From: Gentiana macrophylla
Lineage: Eukaryota > Streptophyta > Magnoliopsida > Gentianales > Gentianaceae
Reading direction: 5' to 3'
Length of the DNA stretch: 64,000 nt
Assembly: GCA_026214975.1 (NCBI GenBank)
Contig: CM047815.1
Span: 78,955,299 to 79,019,298, forward strand
Of the stretch, positions 11,122 to 22,716 are shown in pieces. The position numbers and the translations under genes were made by a program. Numbering within the stretch: the first letter of the stretch is position 1; the number at the start of each line of letters is the position of its first letter. The notes under the pieces were generated by a model that did not search any database, was not told the DNA's origin, and saw nothing but the letters and a program-made list of their open reading frames with translations.

Positions 11122-12354
11122 CAAGATTAAGAACTTAAAAGCGTGAGTGTGTGTAGAAAATCAAACTTACAGGCATTGCTTCATCAAGATTGATCGAGTA
11201 TTACTCTTTCGATCGAAAATTACAAGTCCGGTTTCCTTAAACTTGTAATAATTCCCCGAGATCTTATGATTCAACTTTTCCTCTTTCAATTTATCTTGTG
11301 CCTTCATTCCCAAAGAATAGGACATTTCGTGATAATACCTAAATTTGGACTACTATCATCGAGCAATCGGAGAGCTTAATTACCTCATAGTGATATAGGA
11401 CATTTCGCGATAATACCTACTCACTCCAATCATTGGTAGCTACAACCGATTTGTTCTTTTTATTTTTAAGTTGTTAATCACGAGATAAGGAAGATACGAT
11501 ATTTGATTAATTACGTAAAAATATGGTGCTTCGTTCTTAATTTTTTTTTTTTTTTTTTTATAGAATATATCCAACTTATTACCAAAATCGACTATGTTGC
11601 AAGTGTCATGAGGTAAGATCGAATATACTACTACTTTATCTAATTTTCCAATCTCAAAGATATACCAAAATTTAGCTTTTATGTCACCATCTCTTTTATA
11701 AATGACGCATAAACTTGCGGTATTTCAAGGAAATGTAGACCAAAATAGCTAAAGCTCGGTTATTTAATCACAATTGACAATTTCGAGTGAGGTCTTGATC
11801 ACTCTAATCAAGTGAGTAGGTTATTTACTATAGTTATATTTTTGTGGTGCCAAAAATCAATAAACTTAATCCAATTCCAAATTCATAATTCGTATTGAAA
11901 ATGATTCTAAAAATTTTACTTATAAATATCAATCATACTTATATAATTTTATAAAAACAATATCTAATATTAATTACTCAATTATATAAACTTAAAATCT
12001 TATTAAAATCTAAATTAGACATATAATATAATTATATTTTTGACTATTTTTCGAAAAATTTTAATGAATTTTCTAACCTAACTCTACTCCCCCACTTACG
12101 AAGTGGCATCGTCCCGATGTTCAATAAGTAGTAAAAGTAGGTTTGAAAATAAAATTAAAATTATCCATTAACGCTATCATTTTAGATTTTATTTTAGCGT
12201 ATTAAAACAAACTTAAAAACTAAGACATATATATTAAACAAGATACATTATTACAAACTAAAAACATAAACTTACTTAAAAACAATAAAACTTAAAATCT
12301 AACTAACGAACACTCATTAAAACTTAGATATTACCAACAACTACCAACAACTCT
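10664..12354. other. 3' untranslated region of the Athila-like element
   Basis: About 1.7 kb of very AT-rich sequence with long T runs (11070-11121, 11541-11559) and no supported ORF, between the second extra ORF and the polypurine tract. A short repeat TAGGACATTTCGNGATAATACCTA occurs twice (11317-11341 and 11395-11420). The minus-strand frame at 10829-11047 is low-complexity and not called. Confidence 0.55.
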
Positions 12355-13174
12355 CTAGATTGTGGATGAACATCCCGGTGTATCAACCGGTAACATTCCC
12401 TCGATTATCTCAGACGGAAAAATCTCATCCGTCTCCAACTCTTCCACTCCATTCACAAGAATACACAAACGTGATATCAACCAAGAATTAGGCATAGGTT
12501 TCCCCCTACTACCTCTGGCTATTGCAAAGTCCGACACATTTCTCTGAATCAATATACCCTACCAACAAATTCACCAAATGCCAATGCATAGAGCGAACAT
12601 TTCTTCTTGAAAGGCTAGCAAAATCCCGTGGGATAAACTCTAGAATTTATAAAATGCTTCCACGCTTTTAGATGTGGAAGTAAAGCTCGTGTTGACATGT
12701 CGTGATTTGTATCAAAAAGCGAGAACAGACATTGGAAAGACTCGTGTACTTTATTCAAATGATTAGAGGGATTTTGTAGTCCCCATTTTATTTCAAAATC
12801 TTGCATCAGAATCGGTGGTATTTCAAAGAGTTGATTTATAATAGATGAAGAGAAGGGAACAGCCACTCCTCTTACTATAACTATTTGTGTAGACTCTATC
12901 GCGAACGTTGAAAGTAGGGCCGAGTAAAATTCCCTTACAACCGTAATATTAACTCGCCCTCGTGGTGTACTTACAAATTTCTTCCAGCCACAACTACGGA
13001 TCATAGTTTTTCCCCATTGATCAAGCTTATCTAAATTTAAACCTTTCTCCAATAGGATTGGAGAATTTGCAAAACGATTGTGTAAAATGGTATTATCGTT
13101 AGAAGCTTGAGATTCGGATGATCCGTGTATCGTGGCTCGTAAGAATTAACCGACGGTGAGGAGTGGTTCGACAT
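12355..13174 (-). pseudogene. Env-position ORF 2, plant transposon protein family
   Basis: The minus-strand ATG at 13172-13174 opens MSNHSSPSV; a frame change follows near 13110. The frame through 12615-13052 contains EKGLNLDKLDQWG and NITVVREFYSALL, and 12355-12552 continues with the C-terminal part (PNSWLISRLCILVNGVEEL). The VREFY motif and the later two-step pattern match the putative plant transposon protein domain that also forms env-position ORF 1 (13748-15180), so the two look like paralogues inside one element. Function is unknown; 'env-like' refers to position only, since no signal peptide or membrane span is clear. A TATA-like box (13251-13259) and a CCGG module (13328-13362) lie just upstream. 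Confidence 0.6.
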
Positions 13175-13250
13175 TTTAAAACGATAAAAAAAAAAGAAGG
13201 AAAGTTGAAGACAGTGAAAAGATGAGCAATTGTTTGCCTGGCCTTTACTT

Positions 13251-13362
13251 CCTTAAATAGATAAAAAAAAAAAACTTACGTGTGTGCATTAGACGGACTC
13301 AAAAATGACTCAGCCTTGTGTTCTTCACGGCCCGGTCCGGGAAAATGCCGGCTCGGTCCGGC
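13251..13362 (-). promoter_or_regulatory. Candidate internal promoter of env-position ORF 2
   Basis: Minus strand: GCCGGACCGAGCCGG (13348-13362), 7-base spacer, CCGGACCGGGCCG (13328-13340), then about 70 bases to TATTTAAGG (13251-13259), and about 77 bases on to the ORF ATG at 13174. The module matches the one next to the LTR TATA box. A separate promoter is inference from this arrangement. Confidence 0.45.
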
Positions 13363-13747
13363 CTCATCTTCATTTTTGAGGAGGGGGAGGTAAAAGACAA
13401 CTTGAGTTTTGTTTTTTACTTCACGTGTGAAATTTTGGTGATCCTTTGAAGCAACTTGATAATGGTTAATTGATTTTGTTACGAACGGATAAAACGACAT
13501 ATTATATTTTTCGAAACGACTCAATAATGATACAAAATTATTTTTGTGATTTTTATAGTTTTTTAAAAAAAACTAAACCGATTTAAAATACAAACCAAAT
13601 TTTTATAAACGACTGATAAAATCAAACTAAACAAAAAATGAAAACAAACCAATAGTTAAATAACAAAAAGTCGAATGCAATGAAATGTGTAGTAAACATG
13701 TTTAATCAATCATTAAAATTCAATCTTCATCATAATCTTCCTCCGGA

Positions 13748-15180
13748 TCAACTTGAAAACTCGAACTCGGAACGCATCGAGAAGGCGATGGATGAAAATG
13801 AAGTCGTGGTCCTGACTGAACTATCAAGACCCATCGAACTCATGCCAGACGTGACATGTGCAAACTCAGTGAATCCTCCCCAACTCGACATCGCTGGTCT
13901 CTGAACACCTGTCGAAAATACACCTGTCCCACTAGATTGGCTTCCAAAAGGATATGACGATGGATGAAAGCTCGATTGTGGTGGAATAGGTGTTTCCCAT
14001 CGTGGTAAGGTATACGGATCGGTCGACAAGGTGGATAGGCGGGATCATCAAAAGTAGGATTACGAAGCAAGCGCTCGTTCCTTCTTAAACCTCTACGAAT
14101 ATCATCACACCACCGCTAGTACTCTCAAATGAATAAAGCCACATTGGCTTGACCACGCGCAACATCCGCTACTAAAGATTGAAACATGTCATATGTGATA
14201 GTGTTGGAGAAAGGAGTTTGTTGAGGACGACTAGAAAAAGATGGAAAAGAAGAAGATGTAAAATCTGGGTGGAGTGGCCGAGTTTGACGTCTTCTAAGCA
14301 AAGAGCTAATACTACCATCCGGAAGACTAGTCAAACTAGTCCAATCGATTCCCATCACCAGAGATAACTTGTCATTAGGCGGGAATGGTACTCCCAACCT
14401 ACGACATAAATCGAGATAAAACAAGGGAAGTATAGATGACTCCTGTCCAGCGATGACAATACTTTCAAAAATTCTTTTAAACATGACCTTTCCAACATCC
14501 ACTCTAACATCATTTACCATTGCCCAAGCGATACAAACATCTTCCTTTCCAAAAGCAGTATGTTTACTCGAAGGATAGAGATTATGGCTAATAAATCTTT
14601 TAATTGCCCTTAAACCTCTAAAACAGTTCCCGTAATTAAACCGATTTTCAACCCACACCGCGGTCGGGTCAAAAACAGTCTGGGCTCTCAGGGCAGTCTG
14701 CTCAAAACTAGCAGGATCATCTAAATTATAAACTACCCTGTAATCCTCCTCATCAGGAAAAACCTCAACTCCTAAAATTGCATTAATGACGGCAGGGTTA
14801 AAAGGAATATTTCTGGCTCGTAAGGGTACAGTTTCCGACTGAGTAAGCTGTTCTTCTGACAAAGTAGATAAAACCGAATAAAACTCAAATACTATAGTCG
14901 TGTTAATCTCCCTTCCTTCCAGGTCGCTAAATCTAACCACCGCGCCTTCTAAAGATATTCTTGACTTCATCACCTAAGTCATCCAAGTCTAATCCTTTTT
15001 CAACCAGAACATCACACTTACTATAAATTTTCTTATATGCTTTCTTAGCCTCAGGTGATGCGGTTGTTTCAAAACTTACAGCTTCCTCCTCAGGTGATAA
15101 AATTACTGTGCCTACGACAGGAGTTGAAATTGGAATTTTTGATTTTCTCTTTTAGAGACTCTAGTACTCGACTCACCATT
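13748..15180 (-). pseudogene. Env-position ORF 1, plant transposon protein family
   Basis: The longest intact stretch (14125-14973, 282 codons) carries REINTTIVFEFYSVLS, a central AVWVENRFNYGNCF block, FISHNLYPSSKHTAF, INVG-like VRVDVGKVMFKRI, and DLCRRLGVPFPPNDK near the end. This is the signature of the putative plant transposon protein domain common in Athila/Tat extra ORFs. An upstream segment (about 15000-15060) encodes VEKGLDLDDLGDEV in another frame, matching EKGLNLDKL of ORF 2; a downstream segment (13748-14029) holds a Ser/Pro-rich tail. So the original protein was roughly 400-450 residues and is now split by at least two frame changes. It lies between integrase and the 3' LTR; role unknown. 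Confidence 0.7.
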
Positions 15181-15600
15181 CTACGATATTGGTAATGCCA
15201 ATCAACAAAAACAACAACAAAAGCAAAGAAAAATAATAATGTCACAACACACTCAAAAATCAAAACAGTTGAAATTAATCTAAAAATTATGAAAATACTG
15301 AAATTGACAACTAAATAAACTAGATTATACCTTATAGTGTAAAAACGTTGAAAAGTAGGCCGGAAAAGTGCTAAAGTCGCGGAATGAATGGAGCTTGTTT
15401 TTGACCCTTTTGATTTTTTTTTCAATTTTGTGTAGAAGAGAAGAGATGAAAAGAGGAAGAAATCAAGTAGTGGTAGTGTGAGAGGTGAATTTTTGTGGAA
15501 GAATTGAAAAAAATTCGAGTGGTGGGGTTTGGTGTGTGGGAGTGCAAACATTGTTGGAAGAATTAGGGAAGAAGAAGAAGAAAAAGAGGTCCCGCCTTTT
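15181..15600 (-). other. Leader of env-position ORF 1
   Basis: Pyrimidine-rich minus-strand sequence (CTTCTTCTTCTTCCC near 15570-15590) between the CCGG module and the ORF start. It resembles a plant 5' untranslated region more than coding sequence. The open frame at 15090-15551 is probably accidental upstream of the Met codon near 15180. Confidence 0.35.
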
Positions 15601-15604
15601 TTAT

Positions 15605-15653
15605 GATTTTTTTCGACCCGGACCGGTCCCTAGATTAAGGCCGGATCGGTCCG
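15605..15653 (-). promoter_or_regulatory. CCGG module upstream of env-position ORF 1
   Basis: Minus strand: CGGACCGATCCGG (15641-15653), 11-base spacer, GGACCGGTCCGG (15618-15629), then about 12 bases to CATAAAAAAGG, a weak TATA-like run. It is the third internal occurrence of the LTR promoter module. Confidence 0.45.
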
Positions 15654-16440
15654 TGAACAAATATTTCTATTTTTCGATTTTTTTTTTTTTTATGATTTTT
15701 GAATAAAACTTATACAAATTCTAATAAAACTTAATTAAAGTCTTAAAAATAAGTTTATAAAATTTTCTTAAAATAAAATTTGAAGGAACTTTTATAATTT
15801 TATAACAATTTCTAAAAATTTAATAAAATCTTTATAACACTTTAATAAAAAGCTTATAAAAATTTAATAAATTTATATCAACTCTTATAAAACATCTAAA
15901 CTAAAACAAAAAAAACTTTTATAAAACTTTTATAAAACTCCTCAAATTTTCATAAAGATCCAATTTTATAAAATTTTCAGAAAATTTTATAAAATAAAAT
16001 AAAATAAAAGACTCGAAACTTAAGGGGTTCCTGATTCTTCGATTTCTAAATCTTCCAAAGTTCTGATATAACGCTCAATCAACCTAACTCCTAAAAACGA
16101 GGCATTTGAATTATCTCTCGAATTCCATCGATTTTCGGATAACCACCTAATCGTTCCTTCCTAACAATATTCAAACACTCATCCCGGATTTGGTTGTGTT
16201 TTTCCCACGTCCAACATGTTCACTTTTTCCACAGATTCTGCATCTCATTAGAAACTTTGCCTTTCTTTTATCGCACTTCTTGATGTTCCATTACATACTT
16301 CTCTTAATCTGATCTCTCTCAACAATTTCTTGTTTTGTTCAAAAACTAAAGCTTCATAAAACGCGACATCTTTATCAAGGCCTAATTTCAAAAGTAAAAT
16401 AAAAACTCCTATTCTATCTAAAAAAGACATCCAGTTCTTT
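15654..16440. other. Spacer between integrase and the env-position ORFs
   Basis: AT-rich, with many repeats of ATAAAACTTNTATAAA type (15700-16010). No supported ORF. It separates the pol remnants from the extra ORFs. Confidence 0.45.
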
Positions 16441-16445
16441 TACGT

Positions 16446-17830
16446 CTATCCGGTAAAAGACGAAAAGAGTTTAAACATAATTAAAATTACAGAAAGATAG
16501 ATAGCACCTGGTATTCGGCTGATTCCAGTTTCTCGCTTTTCGCTTTTCATTTTTCCTCTGCTTTTCGGGCTTTGTCGGGGATCAATCAAGAGCATTATTT
16601 CTTCTTTCGGTGTGATTCCTTCTCCTCCACAAATAACTTTACCACTGGGCCATTGGCTATAAAAGTTGTATTTCCATCGCTTAGTCCAACACCTCAGCTT
16701 TGTAAACCCGTTTACTTTAAATGGACTGTCCCATCTTGATTTAAGCTTACCTGGAAACAACTTTAAACGTGAATTGTACAAAAGCACTCGATCACCTACA
16801 TGGAACTCACGCTTAAAGATTCTCTTATCATGGAAAGACTTCGCATGCGTTCTTGTGTAGATTCGAAAGCGTTTTCATAAGAATCGAGACGAAATTCTTC
16901 TAGTTCTGTCAATTGAAGCAATCTATGATCACCGATGACCTTAGGATCGAAATTTAGAAATCTAATAGCCCGAAAGGCTCGGTGTTCTAACTCAACCTGG
17001 AGATGACATGACTTACCAAAGACTAGATTATAGGAGAACAACCAATTGGTGTTTTAAAAGTCGCTCAGACGCCCATAACGCATCATCTAATTTAATTGCC
17101 CGCTTTTTACGATTTGAATCAACTGTTTTTTTTCCACGATTCTTTTGATCTCTATTTGACACCTCTACCGACCACCGGGTTTGCGGATGATAGGCGTTCT
17201 AGTTTATGTGTTACACCATATTTCTCAACTAACTTAGTAAATGGTCTATTACAAAAGTGTGAACCTCTATCGCTAATGATCGCCTCTCGAATGCCATATC
17301 TAGTGAATATGTTCTTTTTAAGGAATCGTATGACAACCTTGGTATCATTAGTGGGAAGAGCTTCACTTTCTACCCATTTTGAAACATAATCTACCATTAC
17401 AAGAATAAATCTTTTCCAAACGATATAGGAAAAGGTCCCATGAAATCTATACCCCAAACATCAAATAACTCACATTCTAAAATAGGTTGCATAGGCATTT
17501 CATGTTTTTAGATACATTTCCCCATTTTTGACAAGATTCACAAGATTTAACATATTTATAAGCATCTTTATATAGTGTAGGCCAATAAAAACCACATTGT
17601 AAAACTTTAAAAGCGCTTTTCCATCCTCCATGATGTCCTCCTCGCCTCACGATCATGACAAAACGATAAAATACTTAAAATTTCATTATCAGGCACACAT
17701 TTTCCGATTATCCCATCCGAACATTTACGGAAAAGGTCCGGTTCCTCCCAAGAATAAAATTTTAAGTCGTAAAAGAATTTCTTTTATCATGCCAAGTCCA
17801 ATGAGACGGAATATAATCACAAGTTAAGTA
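16446..17830 (-). pseudogene. Integrase of the Athila-like element, frameshifted
   Basis: Minus-strand pieces in order: core domain at 17152-17457 with VDYVSKWVESEALP (first catalytic Asp) and IISDRGSHFCN (second Asp); then HPQT and VEVSN with the catalytic Glu in a different frame near 17120-17150; then PYNLVFGKSCHLQVELEH with RAFRAIRFLNFD (16796-17041); then [18 protein letters not shown] (16446-16787), the C-terminal part. All three catalytic residues are still encoded, but at least two frame changes separate them. The N-terminal zinc-binding region should lie near 17480-17700 and is only weakly visible. Confidence 0.85.
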
Positions 17831-17939
17831 ATTAATGATATCTCCAAACCAAGGTGAGATTTCCTTAGGGAATTCTATTTTTAATAATTGCATGGTTGAA
17901 GGAGTATCTATTCTAAATAGTTGTTCATCAGAAATGAAT

Positions 17940-19712
17940 CTTTAATTTCATTCCCTATCTCTTCCTCGCCTCCATTCTACTTAGATGATCCACTACTACA
18001 TTCTCACTTCCTTTTTTATCTTTAATTTCAATATCAAATTCTTGAAGTAGAGAATCCATCTAAGAAGACGTGGTTTCGCATCCTTCTTACTCAAGAAATA
18101 CTTGAGTGAATGGTCTCATGGTGTAGACTATTACCTTAGAACCAACAATATACGATCTAAACTTATCTAAGGCAAAAATCACAGCCAACAGTTCCTTTTA
18201 CAGAAGTTGCATAATTAAGTTTGAAAGCTGCGTTTAATGTATGGGATGCATAGTAAATAGCTTTGAGAATTCTATTATACCTTTGACCTAAAACAGCTCC
18301 TACAAATTTAAATCACTAGCATCACACATAATTTCAAAAGGTAAATTCCATCCGGTGCTACCAATACTGTGCAATAATCAACTTCGCTTTCGGTGGTCTT
18401 AAATGCTTCCATACATTTACTATCAAAGTTAAAAGGTACTTCTTTTCAAGCAAATGACTTAGAGGTTTTGCTATCTTTGAAAAATCTGCAATAAATCTCC
18501 TATAAAATCCTGCATGTCCAAGAAATCCTCTTAGAGTCCTTAGATTAACTGGTGGCGGTAATTTTTCAATCACCTCGACTTTAGCTTTATCAACTTCAAT
18601 TCTATTTCGTAGATTCTATGACCTAAAACAATTCCTTCGATACCATTAAATGACATTTTTCCCGCTTTAGAACTAAATTGGTATCCTCACAACGTTGTAA
18701 AACTCTTTCTAAGTGCGACAAACATTTACCAAAAGAATCTCCATAAACACTAAAGTCGTCCCATAAAAATTTCTAAGAATTTCTCAACCATATCGTAAAA
18801 TATAGACATCATACATCTTTGAAACGTAGCAGGAGCATTACATAAACCAAACGGCATTCTTTTATACGCAAAAGTTCCATAAGGACATGTGAAAGTAGTC
18901 TTTTCCTATCTCCTCTTTGAATGAAGATCTCAGAAATAACCTCGAATAACCATCTAAGAAACAAGAATACTTATGACCACTTAAACGCTCCAACATTTGA
19001 ACTATGAATGGAAGTGGATGATGATCTTTCTTAGTATGATCATTTAGTTTTCTAAAATCAATGCACATTCGATATCCTGTAATTTCCTTGTTGGAATCCA
19101 TTCATTCTTATCATTCTCTTTCACTTTGTGAAACCTCCTTTCTTTGGTACAACTTGAGTTGGACTCACCCATTCACTATCCGATATAGGAAAGATTATCC
19201 CCATTTCTAATAGCTTAATGACCTCTTTCTTAACGATTAATCAGAATTCGGGTTGAGGCGGCGTTGCGGTTGAATACAAGGTTTAGCATCCTCTTTCGAA
19301 TTATCTTATGAACACAAATCTCGTGGCTAATACCTCGAATATCGGCAATCGTCCATCCAAAAGCTTTCTTATGCTTTCTTAACATTCTTATTAATTGATC
19401 TTCTTGTCGCTCGGTTAAAGTAGATGAAATAATAATCGGTAATAGATTATCGGTTTCTAGAAAAGCATATTTCGATTTAAAGGTAACGGTTTCAATTCCA
19501 TTCTTTGGCGGATCTTCTATTGATGATTTAAGAACCGGTCCTTCTAGTTCTAACTCCAAATACTTATGCCATGGTGGCTTAAAAGTAAAGCTTCCTTTAT
19601 CTACAGAAAGGATTATCTCTTTCATTTCAATGTCTTCCTCATCTTCTTTATAGATAGACAGAGTTAAGCATTCTTCTAACTTTGTCTTCAAAAGTTGGTA
19701 ATCGATTATCAT
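17940..19712 (-). pseudogene. Reverse transcriptase and RNase H of the Athila-like element
   Basis: From 19712 downward: a pre-RT segment (HKKAFGWTIADIRGIS, 19230-19712); RT blocks with YRMCIDFRKLNDHTKKDHHP and the FLDGYS region (18862-19101); the FMDDFSVYGDS box near 18751-18769, where an extra G shifts the frame; the connection LPPPVNLRTLRGFLGHAGF (18358-18573); and RNase H blocks FEIMCDASD and KELLAVIFALDKFRSYIVG (about 18130-18350) in several frames. Together they form a recognisable Ty3/gypsy RT-RNase H, not translatable as one protein as written. Confidence 0.88.
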
Positions 19713-20235
19713 AGATGTAATGAATATCTTCTATAAAAGAACATGATTCTGGTGATGTATATGGATGGTTCATAGCTTTAAAAATATTGAAAGCAACTTC
19801 ATCTTCATTGACTCTCAAAATTAACTCTCCTTTATGAACATCGATTAAAGTTCTTCCTGTAGCTAGAAATGGACGACCTAGAATAAGAGGCGCTGAATAT
19901 CCTTCTTCCATTTCCATAACTACAAAATCTCTTGGAAAATAGAATTTGTCTACTTTAACCAAGACATCCTTAATCATTCCTTTAGGGTACTTAATCGATC
20001 TATCTCGCCATTTGCGAGTCATTTCGATCTTAGTAAGCTTTCCTATGCCTAGCTTTTTATAATCCTCATAAGACATGAGATTTATACTAGCTCCAAGATC
20101 ACATAAGACTTTCTTAAAAGAAATCCTCCAATTTCACATGGAATCGTAAAACTTCCAGGATCTTTCAGTTTAGGTGGTAACTTATCTTTGCGAACTGCGT
20201 AACATTCTTCATTTAGGCATATATTCTCATATATT
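19700..20235 (-). pseudogene. Aspartic protease of the Athila-like element
   Basis: Minus strand: upstream KLPPKLKDPGSFTIPCEIGG (about 20125-20190), then the active-site motif DLGASINLM (20074-20100), then GRPFLATGRTLIDVHKGEL (about 19820-19890). DLGAS is the usual Athila variant of the retropepsin DTGAS motif. A frame change occurs just before the active site, between LRKSYV and DLGAS. It sits directly between gag and RT, as expected for gypsy polyproteins. Confidence 0.82.
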
Positions 20236-20639
20236 CCTCTAATTTTTTCTTATTTGATAGTATCTCTTTCGTAAACTTTCCATAGGCGTATATTAATCGA
20301 GCTTCAATAACAGGGATATTAACATGAAGATGACGAAAAGTATCAAGGAAACGAGCATACTTCTTATCGCTTTTGCCTTTTGATTTGATCTTTAGGAGGG
20401 TAGGGTAAAGATTCTAAATCTATAATCTTTGGCTCCTTAGTCAATTTCTCTTTTCCTTTTTCCTTAAACCTTTGAGTATTACTTAGTCGCCATGTTTCGT
20501 GTTCTTGAATTTTTTTAAATTGTTCCCCTAATCAATCCACTTTGATTTTTTTCGGTTCTTCCTGCTTCTCATTTATTCTAACATGTTCCTTGAATAAATT
20601 CCTTAAATCTTTATCCATAGGGTCTTTCAAAATCCTAGG

Positions 20640-22513
20640 ATTTTTACCCAATTTTCACCTTCATTTTCGTGTTCCAAACTTATTCCTTTTCAAGAAATTA
20701 TCTATAATTTCTTCTTCCTCGTCGATGAATTCATCTTTATCTTTAGTTTCATCATTCTTTCCATCTAAATCATTTTCTACTTCATTATTCCCAAAGTTTT
20801 CTACTCCATTGCTTCCACTAAGCTTCCTACTTCTCGTAACCACAACATTTACCTCTCTTGGTTTTCATCGGTGTTGTTGCTTGGTAATCCTCCTCCTGGG
20901 GTCTCTCGTTGTTACGTTCACCTTCCCTACTCAAATGATCTTCCATATTCCTCAACGAGGCTTCTATTGTTCTCATTCCGGTATCATGTCCACTCATAGA
21001 TGTTTTTATTGTACTCATATCTTTAGTGATTGTACTAATAGAAGTCATCATTGTTTCCATATTCTTAGCTTGAGTAGATACTACACCCATCATATTTTCC
21101 ATTAGTTTTTCCCATTTTTCAACTCCTTCTGCAGTTTGAGTTGAACTCGAGTTCTTGGTATACTTTGAGTGGTATGTTGAGGATAGGATCTTGGTAATGA
21201 TTGTAAATTCGATTAGATGTATTTTCTTGATAAACTTGGTTATTATTCCTATACGGGACCTGGATATGGCGGTTGTCCCGGCTTACTAGGGTTTTCGGAC
21301 CATCGATAAGTAGGATGATCTCTTCTAATAGCATTAAACGAGTTTGAGTACGCATTGTTCAAATTCCTATCTTTCTTTGAAGAAAACTCACATCCTCTCT
21401 TGAATATCCTGTTGGTTCTTCACTCCCTAACGCCACATTATCATGACTTGAGTATTCATTTGGTGTACTATTTTCTCGAATTTTGGTTCTTATTCTCATT
21501 GTAAACCATCAAATTTCCTACTCAAATTCTCCAAGTGTGCTAGAACTTCCGTATTAGACGTACATTCTCCTGCAAAGCTACTTTTCTCGGTGCTAGAACC
21601 GGTTTCCCACATTCTGTTATTTTTGGAAATCTTTTCTATAGCATCGTAAAATCGCTTTGAGCTTCACTCATCATTAATCTAACCACCACATGCATGATCT
21701 ACATCCGCACGTGAGTCTTTTCTCAATTTACGACGTAAGAGTTGAATTTGCATATCTAAGGAATAACCATGATCGGGACACGCTCTTAACAATTTTTAAA
21801 CCTTTCCCACGCATTCCCAAGAGTTTCCTCGGATCCTTGTCTAAAGTTAGCAACCTCGACTTTTAATTCCAAATTCCGTCCAGAGTGAAATATTGTTTCG
21901 AAATTCAGTTTGAATCTCCTCCCAACTAGTAAGTGAATGATGTGGAAGAGACATAAACCAATCTCGGCTCGTCCTTTTTAAAGAAAAAAGGAAACATAGT
22001 CATTCTCGTTAATTCCTTATGAGCACCTTGACTTTTGGTCAGATTGCACGATTCTTCAAAAGATAGAGATGATGATGTGGATCTTCATCATCCTCTCCTA
22101 GAATTGGGCTCTTGCGTCAATTAAACCAAAAGATGAGACTTAATTTCAAATTATTCGCTCCTTCATTAGGTAAAAGTATGGGATTATTAGTCCGGTTTCT
22201 TCTTCTGCTTGATCACATATAGGTCTCGGGTTTGGTGGATTATTACGATTATTCTGGTTCCGATTTTGATTATTTCTATTATTATTATTATTAGGGTTAA
22301 CGGGTTTTGTCCATGCCCTAGAGCATGTTCCAAATACTTGTTCGGTGTTTCATCACCGATTTCAAATGATTCTCGTATTTCTGTTTGAAGATGATTCTTG
22401 GTCGATTTCCGACTAGTATGACCGCGTTTACTCTCTACTCTTAATCGCTTTTCGTAAGTGTTTATGTCAGGGCTTATAAGGAACGAGAGGGCCCTTACCA
22501 CTTCGGTCATCAA
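20640..22513 (-). pseudogene. gag of the Athila-like element
   Basis: Remnants of a capsid-type gag across frames: RAWF-like RDWFMSLPHHSLTSWEEIQ near 21920-21990, QGSEETLGNAWERFKN near 21800-21850, QIQLLRRKLRKDSRADVDH near 21690-21760, and a C-terminal region with MENMMGVVSTQAKNMETMMT (20827-21102) typical of the Athila gag tail. An acidic stretch (DEEEEII) follows at 20661-20843. The start region near 22500 is about 180 bases inside the primer binding site. At least three frame changes are present. Confidence 0.8.
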
Positions 22514-22692
22514 CTAACGAAAATAGAAAATAACACGAAATTGATAGTAGTAAAATTGGTAATTTTCCTAAAAGGTAACAACCAACGAAAAATAAAATAG
22601 AAATGAGATAAGAAAAGTGTTGACTTATTCTCGAGAATTTTAAGCTAATACAAGTAGTAACCATAGACACATAAAAAGAAATTAGCGACGTT

Positions 22693-22709
22693 CCCCGGCA
22701 ACGGCGCCA
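22693..22709 (-). other. Primer binding site (tRNA-Asp)
   Basis: The plus strand CCCCGGCAACGGCGCCA is identical to the 3' end of plant tRNA-Asp(GTC) including the CCA tail, so the minus-strand element is primed by tRNA-Asp. It starts 7 bases from the 5' LTR at 22717. tRNA-Asp priming is the norm in Athila elements. Confidence 0.92.
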
Positions 22710-22716
22710 GAAAAGC

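Noticed and set aside
20542..21105. 187-codon plus-strand open frame, Ser/Phe-rich
   Set aside because: Antisense of the Athila gag tail, whose acidic and Met-rich motifs read on the minus strand.
22693..22709. Match to tRNA-Asp, possible tRNA gene
   Set aside because: Only the 3'-terminal bases including CCA are present, next to an LTR; it is a primer binding site.
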